From Maritimibacter sp. (GTDB taxonomy: Bacteria; Pseudomonadota; Alphaproteobacteria; Rhodobacterales; Rhodobacteraceae): a stretch of 13,750 bases of DNA. Where the stretch lies: assembly GCA_020441225.1 (NCBI GenBank), contig JAGRMP010000045.1, positions 1-13,750 of the forward strand, in the 5' to 3' direction. The notes below the pieces were generated by a model. The model was given only the letters and a program-made list of their open reading frames with translations, did no database searches and was not told the origin of the DNA. Both the position numbers and the translations under genes were made by a program. Position 1 is the first letter of the stretch. Each line of letters begins with the position of its first letter. Of this stretch, positions 6,399 through 13,405 are shown piece by piece.

Positions 6399-7853
6399 TC
6401 ACTTCGCGTTCAACTCATCGGCGAGCGCAGCGCCCGCCGCCAGGGCCGAGGCCCGTGTTTCGGTCTGCGCCTGCCAGTCGGCAAAGGCCGGCTTCGACGC
6501 TTCCGGCAAGGTATCGATCTCGGCGAGTACCGTGGAAAGATCGCCGGTCTTGAGCGCGGCTTCGGCGCGCGACAGCACCGCGTCGGCGCTGTCGCCCTCC
6601 TTGGGTTCCAGCGACCGTGTGCCGAGCTGGGTCTGCAGAAAGGCCTGCATCCGGTTCATGCTGCCGTCTTCCACGCTGGTACGGATATCGGCCTCGATCG
6701 CTGCGCGCGCCGCTTCGGGGAAGGTGCTTTGCAACTCGGAAAGCGACGGCACGCCCTCCGCTGCGACCGCAGCCAGCGCCTCGGGCGCATCCACGCCGGT
6801 CGCTTCGGTCAGATCCGCAAGCGCGGCCTCGAACGGTTCGCCGGTGTCGAGCGCCGCTTCCACCCGCGCGAGCGCCGCGCGCCCTGCCGCGGCCTGCGCC
6901 GATTGGGCAAGTTGGGCCTCGAGCGCCGAGGCTTCGGCCTGTGCCGCGTCGATCTCGTCCAGCTCGCCCTGGAACATCTCGCGCAGTGCGGCCAGCTCCT
7001 TGGCATAGGCGTCTGCTGCCACCTTGGCCGCTTCCGTGCCTTCGGGCGCGAGCTTCTCGACCGAAGACAAGCGCGTTTCCATATTGTCCAGCCGGTCGGC
7101 GATCTCGAGCGCCCCGGTCTCCAGCCCGTCGAGCCGCGTCGCGACGCTGTCGCGCAGCGCATCGATCGCGCTGGTGTCGGATTTGACCTCAGCGAGCGTC
7201 GCGTCGAGCGCATTCAGCCGGTCACCGATCGCGGTAAGCGCCGCGCCCTGGGTCTCGACGGCGACGGCAAGCGGGTCTTCCTCCGGCGGAACACCCGGGA
7301 AGGGCCAACCCTCCGGCACCACGGTCCGCGCCGCGACGAACCCGATCACGGCGGCCGCCACGCCCCCAAGCAGAAGCCCGACAAAATTGCGCGCCCCGCC
7401 GCGTTTCGGCTCCGGCGGGCGGCGCGGTGGTTCTTTCACCGTATCGGCAGGCGTTGGCTTGGTCTCGGGCGCTGCGGGCTTGTCCGTCCTCGCCGTTTCG
7501 GCCTTGGGTTCCGCGAGTTTGGGCGCGGGCTTTTCGACCGGTTTCGCGGCCCCCTCCGCGGGCGGCGACTTGCGCGACGACGTCACCGGCTGGGCGGGTT
7601 TGGCCGCCGGTTTGGGATCGGTCTCGGCGTTCGCGTCCGTGGGCGCGGTCTTGGTGTCTTTGGGCGTATCCGTGGCCGAAGGCGTGGCATCGGCGCCGGT
7701 CGGCGTGCGCGGCTTCGGCGGGGTCTCCCCGATCACCTCGGCGTCTTCGACCGGGCCCTTGGCGTCTTTGGTCGTCTTCGCCGGGCTGTCCGACGTCGAT
7801 GCCTCGGTCGCGTCCGCCTTGTCCTTTTTCGTCGATTTCGGGGCTTGCGCCAT
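6399..7853 (-). CDS. Mitofilin/Mic60 homologue, inner-membrane shaping protein
   Basis: 484 residues with the Mic60 layout. A long Pro/Ala/Lys/Thr-rich, probably disordered N-terminus spans about 1-152. One membrane helix at about 156-177 (FVGLLLGGVAAAVIGFVAA) follows a basic RGGARN stretch. The periplasmic part, about 195-345, is rich in heptad-like Leu/Ala and likely coiled coil. The end, from about 400, is mitofilin-like, containing MQAFLQTQ and LSRAEAAL...LAEIDTLP. Alphaproteobacterial Mic60 proteins bend the inner membrane and contact the outer membrane, and their genes are known to lie beside haem genes. The ATG at 7853 has GGAAGG six bases upstream. It is 76 bp after hemD and 10 bp before hemY, so a three-gene operon is likely. 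The locus is often annotated COG4223. Confidence 0.86.
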   Translation of the reverse strand: MAQAPKSTKKDKADATEASTSDSPAKTTKDAKGPVEDAEVIGETPPKPRTPTGADATPSATDTPKDTKTAPTDANAETDPKPAAKPAQPVTSSRKSPPAEGAAKPVEKPAPKLAEPKAETARTDKPAAPETKPTPADTVKEPPRRPPEPKRGGARNFVGLLLGGVAAAVIGFVAARTVVPEGWPFPGVPPEEDPLAVAVETQGAALTAIGDRLNALDATLAEVKSDTSAIDALRDSVATRLDGLETGALEIADRLDNMETRLSSVEKLAPEGTEAAKVAADAYAKELAALREMFQGELDEIDAAQAEASALEAQLAQSAQAAAGRAALARVEAALDTGEPFEAALADLTEATGVDAPEALAAVAAEGVPSLSELQSTFPEAARAAIEADIRTSVEDGSMNRMQAFLQTQLGTRSLEPKEGDSADAVLSRAEAALKTGDLSTVLAEIDTLPEASKPAFADWQAQTETRASALAAGAALADELNAK

Positions 7854-7929
7854 TATTCACCTTCCGAATCTCTAAACGCGGTCAAGATCGCGCCCACCCT
7901 CTCAAACCTAACCACGCACCCCGCGGGTC

Positions 7930-8607
7930 TCAAGGCGCGTCACGCCGCAAAGCAGCGACGATGGCCGCCATCATCGCTTCGCCGGTCGGTACCGCGACAA
8001 TCTGCGCCGCGCCGCCGGTCACGTCGTGCCAGGCCCGGGCCACCGCGGGCGACATCGCAACAACGCGCAACTGGGCCCCGGGTTTCAGATTAGCACCGAC
8101 AAGCCGCGCGGATCGCGGGGAAAAAAGCGGCAGAACCGCCGGGGCGGGGCCTTCGAGCGCCCGGCGGGCCTCCGAGCTTAACACGAGCGGCGTCTGCGCA
8201 TAGACGATCGCCTCATCCGTGCGAATGCCCATTTCGGTCAAACGCCGCGCCACATCCCCGCGTGTATGTTCGCCGCGCAGGTGCAGGAGGGGGCCGGGGC
8301 CGGACAGTCTGGTGACTAGCGCGTCGGCATCCCGGACCACGGTCAAAACCTCTGCCCCCGCCTCCCGCGCCGCCGCTGCGGTACGCTCGCCGACGCAATG
8401 CACCCGTTGCCCGTCGAGCGGCGGGCCGCAGCGCACCGCGTTGGCCGAGGTCAGGATCACACCGGCAAAGCCGGCGAGATCGGGCAGGGTCTCGGCACAG
8501 ACGATCTCCAGGATCGGCGCCACGATCACCTCCGCCGGCACGTCCAGCGCCGCCGCAAGCGCCCGCGACTGCCGTTCCGGGCGGGTCAGAACAAGGATCA
8601 GGGGCAT
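7930..8607 (-). CDS. hemD: Uroporphyrinogen-III synthase HemD
   Basis: A 225-residue cytosolic enzyme (EC 4.2.1.75) that cyclises hydroxymethylbilane with inversion of ring D to give uroporphyrinogen III, ahead of haem, sirohaem, cobalamin and bacteriochlorophyll. HemD is poorly conserved, but several features fit. They are the N-terminal VLTRPERQS, the strand [10 protein letters not shown] near residue 50, [16 protein letters not shown] near 70, [12 protein letters not shown] near 107 and [11 protein letters not shown] near 158. The two alternating domains are of normal length. The ATG at 8607 is favoured by a GAGG five bases upstream; a GTG at 8634 would add nine residues. The partner hemC is not in the window. 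It is divergent from tsaD with an 80-bp gap in which no strong promoter was seen. Confidence 0.85.
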   Translation of the reverse strand: MPLILVLTRPERQSRALAAALDVPAEVIVAPILEIVCAETLPDLAGFAGVILTSANAVRCGPPLDGQRVHCVGERTAAAAREAGAEVLTVVRDADALVTRLSGPGPLLHLRGEHTRGDVARRLTEMGIRTDEAIVYAQTPLVLSSEARRALEGPAPAVLPLFSPRSARLVGANLKPGAQLRVVAMSPAVARAWHDVTGGAAQIVAVPTGEAMMAAIVAALRRDAP

Positions 8608-8687
8608 GGCGGCCTCGGGATTGTCTGTTTTCACTGCTGGTGGTACCCCGGCGAGAACCCCGCCGCAACGCCAGCCCCTCCCGTCCC

Positions 8688-9785
8688 ATGACCGACACCG
8701 TCACGATCCTTGGCCTCGAATCGAGCTGCGACGACACAGCGGCGGCTCTCGTGCGCCACCGGCCCGGCGCGGCGCCCGAGATCCTGTCCTCGGTGGTCGC
8801 CGGGCAGACCGAGCTTCACGCGGAGTTCGGCGGTGTTGTGCCCGAGATCGCGGCCCGCGCGCACACCGAAAAGCTCGATCTCTGCGTCGAAGAGGCGCTG
8901 GCCGAGGCCGGCATGGGCCTGGCCGATCTCGACGCAATCGCGGTCACGGCCGGGCCCGGCCTCATCGGCGGTGTGCTCGCGGGCGTGATGTTGGCGAAGG
9001 GCCTCGCCGCCGGGACCGGCCTGCCGCTCCTGGGCGTCAACCACCTTGCCGGCCACGCGCTCACGCCCCGCCTGACCGACGGCGCGGCCTTTCCCTACCT
9101 CATGCTGCTGGTCTCCGGCGGGCATTGCCAGTTCCTTCTGGTCGAGGGCGAAGACCGCTTCACCCGGCTCGGCGGCACCATCGACGACGCGCCGGGCGAG
9201 GCTTTCGACAAGACCGCCAAGCTCCTCGGCCTGCCGCAGCCGGGCGGCCCCGCGGTCGAGGCGGCCGCGAAACAGGGCGATCCGACCCGTTACAAGCTGC
9301 CGCGCCCGCTTCTCGACCGGCCGGGCATGGACATGAGCTTTTCCGGCCTCAAGACCGCGCTTCTGCGCGAACGCGACAAGCTTGTGTCACGAGACGGCGG
9401 GCTGCATGAAGCTGACCGCGCCGATCTCTGCGCCGCGTTCCAGGCCGCGGTGGCGGATGTGCTGGCCGAGAAATCGCGCCGCGCGCTCGCCGCCTATCTC
9501 GCCCTCAACCCCGCCGCGCCGGTCTTTGCCGTGGCTGGCGGTGTCTCGGCGAATATGGCCATTCGTGCAGAATTAGAGACTGTTTCGCAGGAGGCCGGCG
9601 CCGACTTCCTCGCCCCGCCCCTCGCGCTCTGCACCGACAATGCCGCGATGATCGCCTGGGCCGGGATCGAGCTCTACCGCGCCGGGCACCGGGACGACAT
9701 GACGCTCCAGGCCCGCCCGCGCTGGCCGCTGGACGCGGCGGCCCCCGCCATGCTTGGATCGGGCAAGAAGGGAGCCAAGGCGTGA
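8688..9785 (+). CDS. tsaD: tRNA threonylcarbamoyladenosine transferase TsaD
   Basis: A 365-residue TsaD/Kae1/YgjD (EC 2.3.1.234) that transfers the threonylcarbamoyl group to A37 of tRNAs reading ANN codons, working with TsaB, TsaE and TsaC, none of which is in the window. Motifs seen are [10 protein letters not shown] (8-17), [16 protein letters not shown] (44-59), the metal-binding HLAGH (His119, His123) and [11 protein letters not shown] (140-150). Further along are [11 protein letters not shown] (171-181), FSGLKTAL (218-225), VAGGVSANM (282-290) and [12 protein letters not shown] (315-326), with metal ligand Asp317. The ATG at 8688 fits the usual N-terminus ([16 protein letters not shown]); an earlier GTG at 8640 would add 16 unconserved residues. 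The SD is weak. It overlaps gpsA by four bases. The protein is complete with no missing key residue. Confidence 0.97.
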   Translation: MTDTVTILGLESSCDDTAAALVRHRPGAAPEILSSVVAGQTELHAEFGGVVPEIAARAHTEKLDLCVEEALAEAGMGLADLDAIAVTAGPGLIGGVLAGVMLAKGLAAGTGLPLLGVNHLAGHALTPRLTDGAAFPYLMLLVSGGHCQFLLVEGEDRFTRLGGTIDDAPGEAFDKTAKLLGLPQPGGPAVEAAAKQGDPTRYKLPRPLLDRPGMDMSFSGLKTALLRERDKLVSRDGGLHEADRADLCAAFQAAVADVLAEKSRRALAAYLALNPAAPVFAVAGGVSANMAIRAELETVSQEAGADFLAPPLALCTDNAAMIAWAGIELYRAGHRDDMTLQARPRWPLDAAAPAMLGSGKKGAKA

Positions 9786-10732
9786 CACAGATCTCGGTCC
9801 TCGGTGGCGGCGCGTTCGGCACCGCCTATGCCGTGTCGCTCGCCCGCGACGGGCGCGAAGTGGTGCTCTGGGCGCGCGATCCGGGTGACATGCAGGCGGT
9901 ACGCGAAAACCGTCGGCGGCTGCCGGGCGTCGCCTTTCCCCAGAGCCTTCGGGTCACCGGCGACTTTACCGAGGCCGCCCGGGCCGACATCATCCTGCTC
10001 GCGATCCCGTTGCAGAAGCTCTCGGGCGTGCTCGCCGAACACCGCGACCACATCACCGGCCAGACGCTCGTCTCCTGCGCCAAGGGGATCGACATCGCCA
10101 CCGGCCGCGGCCCTGCCGAGATCATCGCCGCGACCTGCCCGCAGGCAACCCCGGCGATCCTGTCCGGCCCCAGCTTCGCGGTCGACATCGCCGCCGGTCT
10201 GCCCACCGCACTGACCCTCGCCGCCGCCGATCCCGAGCCGCTGCAGCTGGTGCTCTCCACCGCCAACATCCGGCTCTACCGCTCCACCGACATGGTCGGC
10301 GTCGAGCTTGGCGGCGCGCTCAAGAACGTGATCGCCATCGCCTGCGGCATCGCCATCGGCGCCGGGCTCGGCGAAAGCGCCCGCGCGGCGCTGATGACCC
10401 GGGGCTATGCCGAGATGAACCGCTTCGCCGGTGCACGCGGCGCCCGGCCCGAGACGCTGGCGGGGCTGTCCGGCTTCGGCGATCTCGCGCTCACCTGCAC
10501 CTCGGAAAAGTCGCGCAATTACGCCTACGGGCTGGCACTTGGGCGCGGCGAACAGGCCGCCGAGGGCGCGACCGTCGAGGGCAAGGCGACAGCCCGCGCC
10601 GTGGTCGAGGCCGCGCGCACCCTCGGGATCGACATGCCTATCGCCGGGCTCGTCATGGCACTGGTCACCGGCACCGTTACAACCGAACAGGCGGTCGAGG
10701 CCCTGCTCTCGCGCCCACTCAAGGAGGAATAG
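9782..10732 (+). CDS. gpsA: Glycerol-3-phosphate dehydrogenase [NAD(P)+] GpsA
   Basis: A 316-residue cytosolic GpsA (EC 1.1.1.94), which reduces dihydroxyacetone phosphate to sn-glycerol 3-phosphate for phospholipid synthesis. The nucleotide-binding loop is GGGAFG at 8-13. SCAKGI (98-103) holds a conserved active-site lysine (Lys101), followed by SGPSFA (128-133). The catalytic-domain [13 protein letters not shown] (177-189) contains Lys181, and [16 protein letters not shown] (231-246) is the C-terminal substrate-binding signature. The GTG start at 9782 overlaps the tsaD stop in GTGA, implying translational coupling; a GGGAGC lies upstream. The stop is embedded in the Shine-Dalgarno region of the next gene, so four genes probably form one transcript. 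Length and motifs are normal. Confidence 0.97.
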   Translation: MTQISVLGGGAFGTAYAVSLARDGREVVLWARDPGDMQAVRENRRRLPGVAFPQSLRVTGDFTEAARADIILLAIPLQKLSGVLAEHRDHITGQTLVSCAKGIDIATGRGPAEIIAATCPQATPAILSGPSFAVDIAAGLPTALTLAAADPEPLQLVLSTANIRLYRSTDMVGVELGGALKNVIAIACGIAIGAGLGESARAALMTRGYAEMNRFAGARGARPETLAGLSGFGDLALTCTSEKSRNYAYGLALGRGEQAAEGATVEGKATARAVVEAARTLGIDMPIAGLVMALVTGTVTTEQAVEALLSRPLKEE

Positions 10733-10736
10733 AGAC

Positions 10737-11003
10737 TTGTACGCCATCATCTGCACCGACAAGGACGGCGCGCTCGAGATCCGCAAGGCGAACCGCGACA
10801 AGCACCTCGCCTATCTCGGCGCCTCGCCCATCGTGATCGCCGGGCCGTTTCAGGACGAAAGCGAAGCCATGACCGGTTCGCTCATCGTGCTCGACGTGGC
10901 CACCCGCGCAGAGGCCGAGGACTGGGCCGCGAACGACCCCTATGCCAAGGCCGGGCTGTTCCAGAAGGTGCGCATCGAGCGGTTCAAGATGGTGATCGGC
11001 TGA
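10737..11003 (+). CDS. YciI-like family protein
   Basis: A small 88-residue protein of the YciI/YCII family, ferredoxin-like dimeric alpha+beta proteins with a proposed but mostly undefined catalytic role. It opens MYAIICTDKDG and carries the conserved histidine in the RDKHLAYL segment (His23). It also has GPFQDE near 37-42, GSLIVLDVATRAEAEDWAANDPY near 47-69 with the family's Asp-Pro motif, and a C-terminal FQKVRIERFK strand. The start is TTG at 10737. A near-perfect AAGGAGG (10721-10727) lies nine bases upstream, inside the last codons of gpsA, and no ATG is available at the conserved N-terminus. Its TGA overlaps the ATG of the EVE gene (TGATG). Function is unknown; the pairing with an EVE-domain gene is common in alphaproteobacteria. 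Confidence 0.88.
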   Translation: MYAIICTDKDGALEIRKANRDKHLAYLGASPIVIAGPFQDESEAMTGSLIVLDVATRAEAEDWAANDPYAKAGLFQKVRIERFKMVIG

Positions 11004-11425
11004 TGGCATATTGGCTGTTCAAATCCGAACCCAACACCTGGGGGTGGGACCACCAGGTTGCCAAGGGCGAGGCCGGCGAGGAATGGGACGGGGTGCGCAA
11101 CTACCAGGCCCGCAACAACATGCGCGAGATGAAGCTGGGCGATCTCGGCTTCTTTTACCATTCGGTGAACGAAAAGCGCGTGGTCGGCATTGTCGAGGTC
11201 TGCCGCGAGATCCATCCCGACAGCACCACCGACGATCCGCGCTGGGAATGCGTGGACATCAAGGCGGTGCGGCCGGTGAAAAACCCGGTGACGCTCGACA
11301 TGTGCAAGGCCGATCCGCGCCTTGCCGACATGGTGCTGGTCAACAACACGCGGCTGTCCGTCCAGCCGGTGACCGAGGCGGAGTGGAACGTGGTGCTCGA
11401 ACTGGCAGGCGAAAACCCTCGTTAG
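11003..11425 (+). CDS. EVE domain protein (PUA-like modified-base reader)
   Basis: A 140-residue stand-alone EVE domain, the family's usual length. The start MAYWLFKSEPNTWGWDH matches the hallmark of EVE proteins (YWLxKSEP), followed by WDGVRNYQARNNMREMKLGDLGFFYHS, the central part of the fold. VVGIVEV near 62-68 and the PVTEAEW ending are also typical. EVE is related to YTH and PUA domains; characterised members bind modified DNA or RNA bases through an aromatic pocket. The cellular role here is unknown. Its ATG overlaps the yciI stop, so it is translationally coupled and is the last gene of the tsaD-gpsA-yciI-EVE run. No clear terminator follows; the next structure downstream is a hairpin preceding the DUF1761 gene. 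Confidence 0.93.
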   Translation: MAYWLFKSEPNTWGWDHQVAKGEAGEEWDGVRNYQARNNMREMKLGDLGFFYHSVNEKRVVGIVEVCREIHPDSTTDDPRWECVDIKAVRPVKNPVTLDMCKADPRLADMVLVNNTRLSVQPVTEAEWNVVLELAGENPR

Positions 11426-11444
11426 GATCTAGGCGAAACTCCTG

Positions 11445-11485
11445 CCCTCCCGCATACTGCGGCCGAATGTCGCAATTTGGGAGGG
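11445..11485 (+). promoter_or_regulatory. Two-part hairpin pairing with the SD of the DUF1761 gene
   Basis: CCCTCCC (11445-11451) is fully complementary to GGGAGGG (11479-11485), the Shine-Dalgarno of the gene starting at 11492. Inside this outer stem, TGCGGC (11458-11463) pairs with GTCGCA (11469-11474) through five Watson-Crick pairs and one G-U, around a CGAAT loop. The folded RNA would hide the SD and could act as a thermometer, a protein-controlled switch or a damper of read-through translation. The pairing is seen; the function is inferred. Confidence 0.5.
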
Positions 11486-11491
11486 AGCCCC

Positions 11492-11884
11492 ATGGAAGTC
11501 ATCAACGTTCTGGTCGCCGCTGCGGCCGCCTGGATCTTCGGCGCCGTATGGTACATGGCGCTGGCAAAACCCTGGGTCGAGGCCGCCGGGGTCAAGGTCG
11601 ATGCCAATGGCCGGCCCGAAGGCGGCAGCCCCCTGCCGTTCATCCTTTCGGCCATCGCAATGATCCTCGTCGCCGGCATGATGCGCCACATCATCGCGGA
11701 AGCTGAGATCGACACGCTGATAAAGGGGCTGATGGTGGGGCTCGGGATCGGTCTGTTCATGATCAGCCCCTGGATCATGATCAACAACGCTTACGGAATG
11801 CGGCCGTTCAAGCTCACCCTCATCGACGGCGGCTATGCCACCATCGGCTGCGCAATCATCGGCCTCATCCTGGTGCTGTTCTGA
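11492..11884 (+). CDS. DUF1761 family small integral membrane protein
   Basis: A 130-residue hydrophobic protein with four predicted membrane helices at about 3-23, 48-66, 77-97 and 113-130. The first helix contains AAAWIFGAVWYMALAKPW and the third is followed by SPWIMINNAYGMRPFKL. Both are the recognisable features of DUF1761 (helix, FGxxWY, Lys-Pro-Trp; NxxY and a basic loop). No biochemical function is known for the family. The ATG at 11492 is chosen because GGGAGGGAG lies just upstream at 11479-11487; an earlier TTG at 11477 would overlap that SD. The SD can be sequestered in a hairpin. It is 66 bp after the EVE gene, so it may be part of that transcript or have its own promoter, which I could not find. 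Confidence 0.84.
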   Translation: MEVINVLVAAAAAWIFGAVWYMALAKPWVEAAGVKVDANGRPEGGSPLPFILSAIAMILVAGMMRHIIAEAEIDTLIKGLMVGLGIGLFMISPWIMINNAYGMRPFKLTLIDGGYATIGCAIIGLILVLF

Positions 11885-11943
11885 AAGGATCGGCGTGCGG
11901 GTGCGAAGCCGGCAAACGGTGAGGCGAAGCTGTCCCAAAAATA

Positions 11944-11976
11944 AAGGAGGGCTCCGTCCCGATCGGAGCCCTCCTT
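11944..11976 (-). terminator. Strong Rho-independent terminator, minus strand
   Basis: AAGGAGGGCTCCG (11944-11956) pairs without mismatch with CGGAGCCCTCCTT (11964-11976) around a 7-nt loop. Read on the minus strand, the 13-bp hairpin runs straight into TTTATTTTT, a classic U-rich tail. On the plus strand no T-run follows (CCACCCC), so it would help the DUF1761 gene only weakly. The nearest gene upstream on the minus strand is DUF2853, whose stop is 220 nt away, so the terminator may belong to a small RNA or to a long 3' UTR. Confidence 0.82.
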
Positions 11977-12085
11977 CCACCCCACGTGCTCCCTCAGCAC
12001 CACACGTGTCTTTGAAAAAGGTCCGACCATCCTGGCCTCAACACGGACATTAGGCCAAAAACGCCCGCCCCGCAACTGCGGAGTA
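11944..12085 (-). ncRNA. Possible structured small RNA or 3'-UTR RNA
   Basis: This stretch lies between the DUF1761 stop and DUF2853 and has no credible CDS. Read on the minus strand it can form consecutive hairpins. They are CCGC/GCGG (12070-12081), overlapping alternatives GGCCT/AGGCC (12034-12056) and GTCCG/CGGAC (12021-12048), GTGCT/AGCAC with a bulged CAC/GTG extension (11983-12008), and finally the 13-bp terminator. TAGAAT at 12097-12092 resembles a -10 box, but no good -35 is properly spaced; TTGAAA at 12108-12103 faces only TACTCC at 17 bp. The rest of this gene-free region (11885-11943 and 12086-12195) shows only the hairpin at 12140-12162. It could equally be the tail of the DUF2853 mRNA. 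Confidence 0.3.
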
Positions 12086-12139
12086 CTTAGAATTCTACGT
12101 GTTTTCAATGCGTTGAAGGTAACGCCCCGTTAACGAGTA

Positions 12140-12162
12140 GGGGGCGCCGAATGCGCGCCCCC
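12140..12162 (-). terminator. GC-rich hairpin after DUF2853
   Basis: GGGGGCGC (12140-12147) pairs with GCGCCCCC (12155-12162), eight G-C pairs around CGAATGC, 34 bp past the DUF2853 stop. On the minus strand no U-run follows, so termination may be partial, allowing read-through to the stronger hairpin at 11944-11976. Confidence 0.45.
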
Positions 12163-12195
12163 GATCCAATCCTGCGGTCTGTTCCGAGGTCCGGA

Positions 12196-12537
12196 TCAGC
12201 CGTAGATGCTTTCCTTGCCGAAGTGTTTTGTCAGGAGGTAGTAGACCACCGGGCGGTACTTGTTGCGTTCCGAACGGCCATAGGTTTCCACCACCGAGTC
12301 GATTGCTTCCATCAGGTTCGGGCCATCGGCGAGGCCCAGTTTCTTCATCAGGAAATTGTTCTTCACCAGCTCCAGCTCGCTTTCCTGGGTGGCCGCCACG
12401 GTCTCGGCATCGGCATCGTAGATCGACGGGCCGCAGCCGATGGTCACCTTGGTGAGCAGGTCCATGTCCGGCTCGACGCCGCACTTGTTCTTCAGATCAT
12501 CGGCATATTTGGCGATGAGGTCGTCACGTTTTCCCAT
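12196..12537 (-). CDS. DUF2853 family protein
   Basis: A 113-residue soluble protein, normal length for DUF2853. It begins MGKRDDLIAKYADDLKNKCG and continues with a helix-rich body. It contains LLTKVTIGCGPSIYDADAETVA, the run LELVKNNFLMKKLG near 56-68 and the end RNKYRPVVYYLLTKHFGKES, which are the most recognisable parts of the family. There is no signal peptide, membrane helix or catalytic motif. Function is unknown. The ATG at 12537 has GGGAGAG about seven bases upstream; the open frame extends further, but the added residues are not family-like. It stands alone: PRC upstream has its own terminator, and the 228-bp gap between them holds a 14-bp tandem repeat, with no clear -35/-10 pair found. 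Confidence 0.88.
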   Translation of the reverse strand: MGKRDDLIAKYADDLKNKCGVEPDMDLLTKVTIGCGPSIYDADAETVAATQESELELVKNNFLMKKLGLADGPNLMEAIDSVVETYGRSERNKYRPVVYYLLTKHFGKESIYG

Positions 12538-12547
12538 AGGTTCTCTC

Positions 12548-12575
12548 CCAGTTCGTTCGGGCCAGTTCGTTCGGG
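12548..12575. repeat. Perfect 14-bp tandem repeat, two copies
   Basis: CCAGTTCGTTCGGG occurs at 12548-12561 and again immediately at 12562-12575. On the coding strand of DUF2853 this reads CCCGAACGAACTGG twice, ending 11 bp before the start codon, next to the Shine-Dalgarno. It may be a protein-binding direct repeat or a recent duplication in the leader. Confidence 0.75.
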
Positions 12576-12689
12576 GGGCTCTGCCCTCGACCGGCAGCCT
12601 AAGCGTGAAACAAAGCTTTCCAAAGGGAATTCTCGGGCGGCTTTCCCCCCTGGGTGTGGACACCGCCACGGGCTGGCTCCGCACAGGAA

Positions 12690-12718
12690 AACGGGCGCAC
12701 CGTTCTGGCGCGCCCGTT
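12690..12718 (-). terminator. Terminator after the PRC-barrel gene
   Basis: AACGGGCGC (12690-12698) pairs perfectly with GCGCCCGTT (12710-12718) around an 11-nt loop. On the minus strand the hairpin ends in GTTTTCC, a short U-run. It lies 47 bp past the stop of the PRC gene and fits a Rho-independent terminator. Confidence 0.65.
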
Positions 12719-12765
12719 CCAGTCCATACGCCGTCTCGGCGCAGGCGATCCGATGCGAGATCGGG

Positions 12766-13371
12766 TTACTGGGTAACCGTCTCTTCGGTGGCCGGTTCTT
12801 CTTCCGTCGCCGGTTCCTCGGTCGCCGGTTCGTCGGTCATCGGTTCGTCGGTCACGGTTTCCTCGATAACCGGTTCCTCGGTGGTCGATTCTTCCATCAT
12901 CGGCTCATCGTGGATGAGCGTGCCGATCACCACGTCATCCGGCAGGCTCTCGGCGTTCGATTCATCGAATTCCGGAAGCTGTTCGAGCCGCTCCTTGGTG
13001 GTGTCGATGACGAAGCCCGTCCCGTCGGCGTTGAGCTCGAACTCGTCGATCGGCAAGGCGACGGTGTATTCTCCGAGGCCGAGGAAACCGCCGATGCCGA
13101 CCACGAATTCCGCGCCATCAGCGCCCTGGATCACGTAGTCGATATCCCCGACACGCTCGCCGGTGGGATCGTAGGCGATCATGCTGAGCACGTCACCGAC
13201 GGTCATTTCTTTCATGTCGGTATAGAGCGGCGCAACGGCGGTGGTGTCGTCCGTGACAATCACGCCGTCGTTCGCCGGCGCGGTATCCGTGGCGGTGGTA
13301 TCCTGGGCGAGCGCGCCCCCGGCAATCATTGCGGCTGCGGCAGCGGTCATCGAGAGTGTCTTGAGTTTCAT
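12766..13371 (-). CDS. Secreted PRC-barrel domain protein with acidic repeat tail
   Basis: A 201-residue exported protein. Residues 1-22 (MKLKTLSMTAAAAAMIAGGALA) are a typical Sec signal peptide, with cleavage expected after ALA, giving a periplasmic product. A Thr/Asp-rich linker runs to about 52. Residues 54-135 form a PRC-barrel: MTVGDVLSM, then DPTGERVGDIDYVI and FVVGIGGFLGLGEYTVALPIDEFEL. PRC-barrels are small beta-barrels serving as interaction or sensory modules. The last 47 residues (155-201) are about nine acidic pentads of the TEEPA/TDEPM kind, likely disordered. The ATG at 13371 has an AAAGGAGG six bases upstream. An EcfG-like promoter match sits upstream and a terminator downstream, so it is probably monocistronic. 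The partner and exact role are unknown. Confidence 0.88.
   Translation of the reverse strand: MKLKTLSMTAAAAAMIAGGALAQDTTATDTAPANDGVIVTDDTTAVAPLYTDMKEMTVGDVLSMIAYDPTGERVGDIDYVIQGADGAEFVVGIGGFLGLGEYTVALPIDEFELNADGTGFVIDTTKERLEQLPEFDESNAESLPDDVVIGTLIHDEPMMEESTTEEPVIEETVTDEPMTDEPATEEPATEEEPATEETVTQ
12769..12909 (-). repeat. 15-bp-period repeat encoding acidic pentads
   Basis: The 3' end of the PRC gene is built of degenerate 15-bp units. They are translated as DEPMM, EESTT, EEPVI, EETVT, DEPMT, DEPAT, EEPAT, then EEEPAT with one extra residue, and EETVTQ. Glu/Asp dominate and there is no Lys or Arg, so the tail is strongly negative. Such repeats expand and shrink by slippage and may vary among strains. 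Confidence 0.8.
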
Positions 13372-13405
13372 GTCGTGCCTCCTTTCGGTCACTGGATGCA
13401 GGCAC

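Noticed and set aside
4817..8093. Very long plus-strand open frames (about 578 and 582 codons) opposite hemY and mic60
   Set aside because: Their Arg/Gly/His-rich translations are the usual antisense shadow of GC-rich genes. The minus-strand frames carry clear domains, SDs and membrane helices.
8608..8687. Possible divergent promoters between hemD and tsaD (TTGTCT-N17-TACCCC on plus, GACAAT on minus)
   Set aside because: Both are weak matches; the plus-strand -10 keeps only the first two consensus bases and the minus-strand box has no matching -35.
11833..12108. A 91-codon open frame on the minus strand
   Set aside because: It runs through the strong terminator and into the antisense of the DUF1761 gene, starts with TTG without an SD, and resembles no family. 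The stretch looks like non-coding RNA or UTR.
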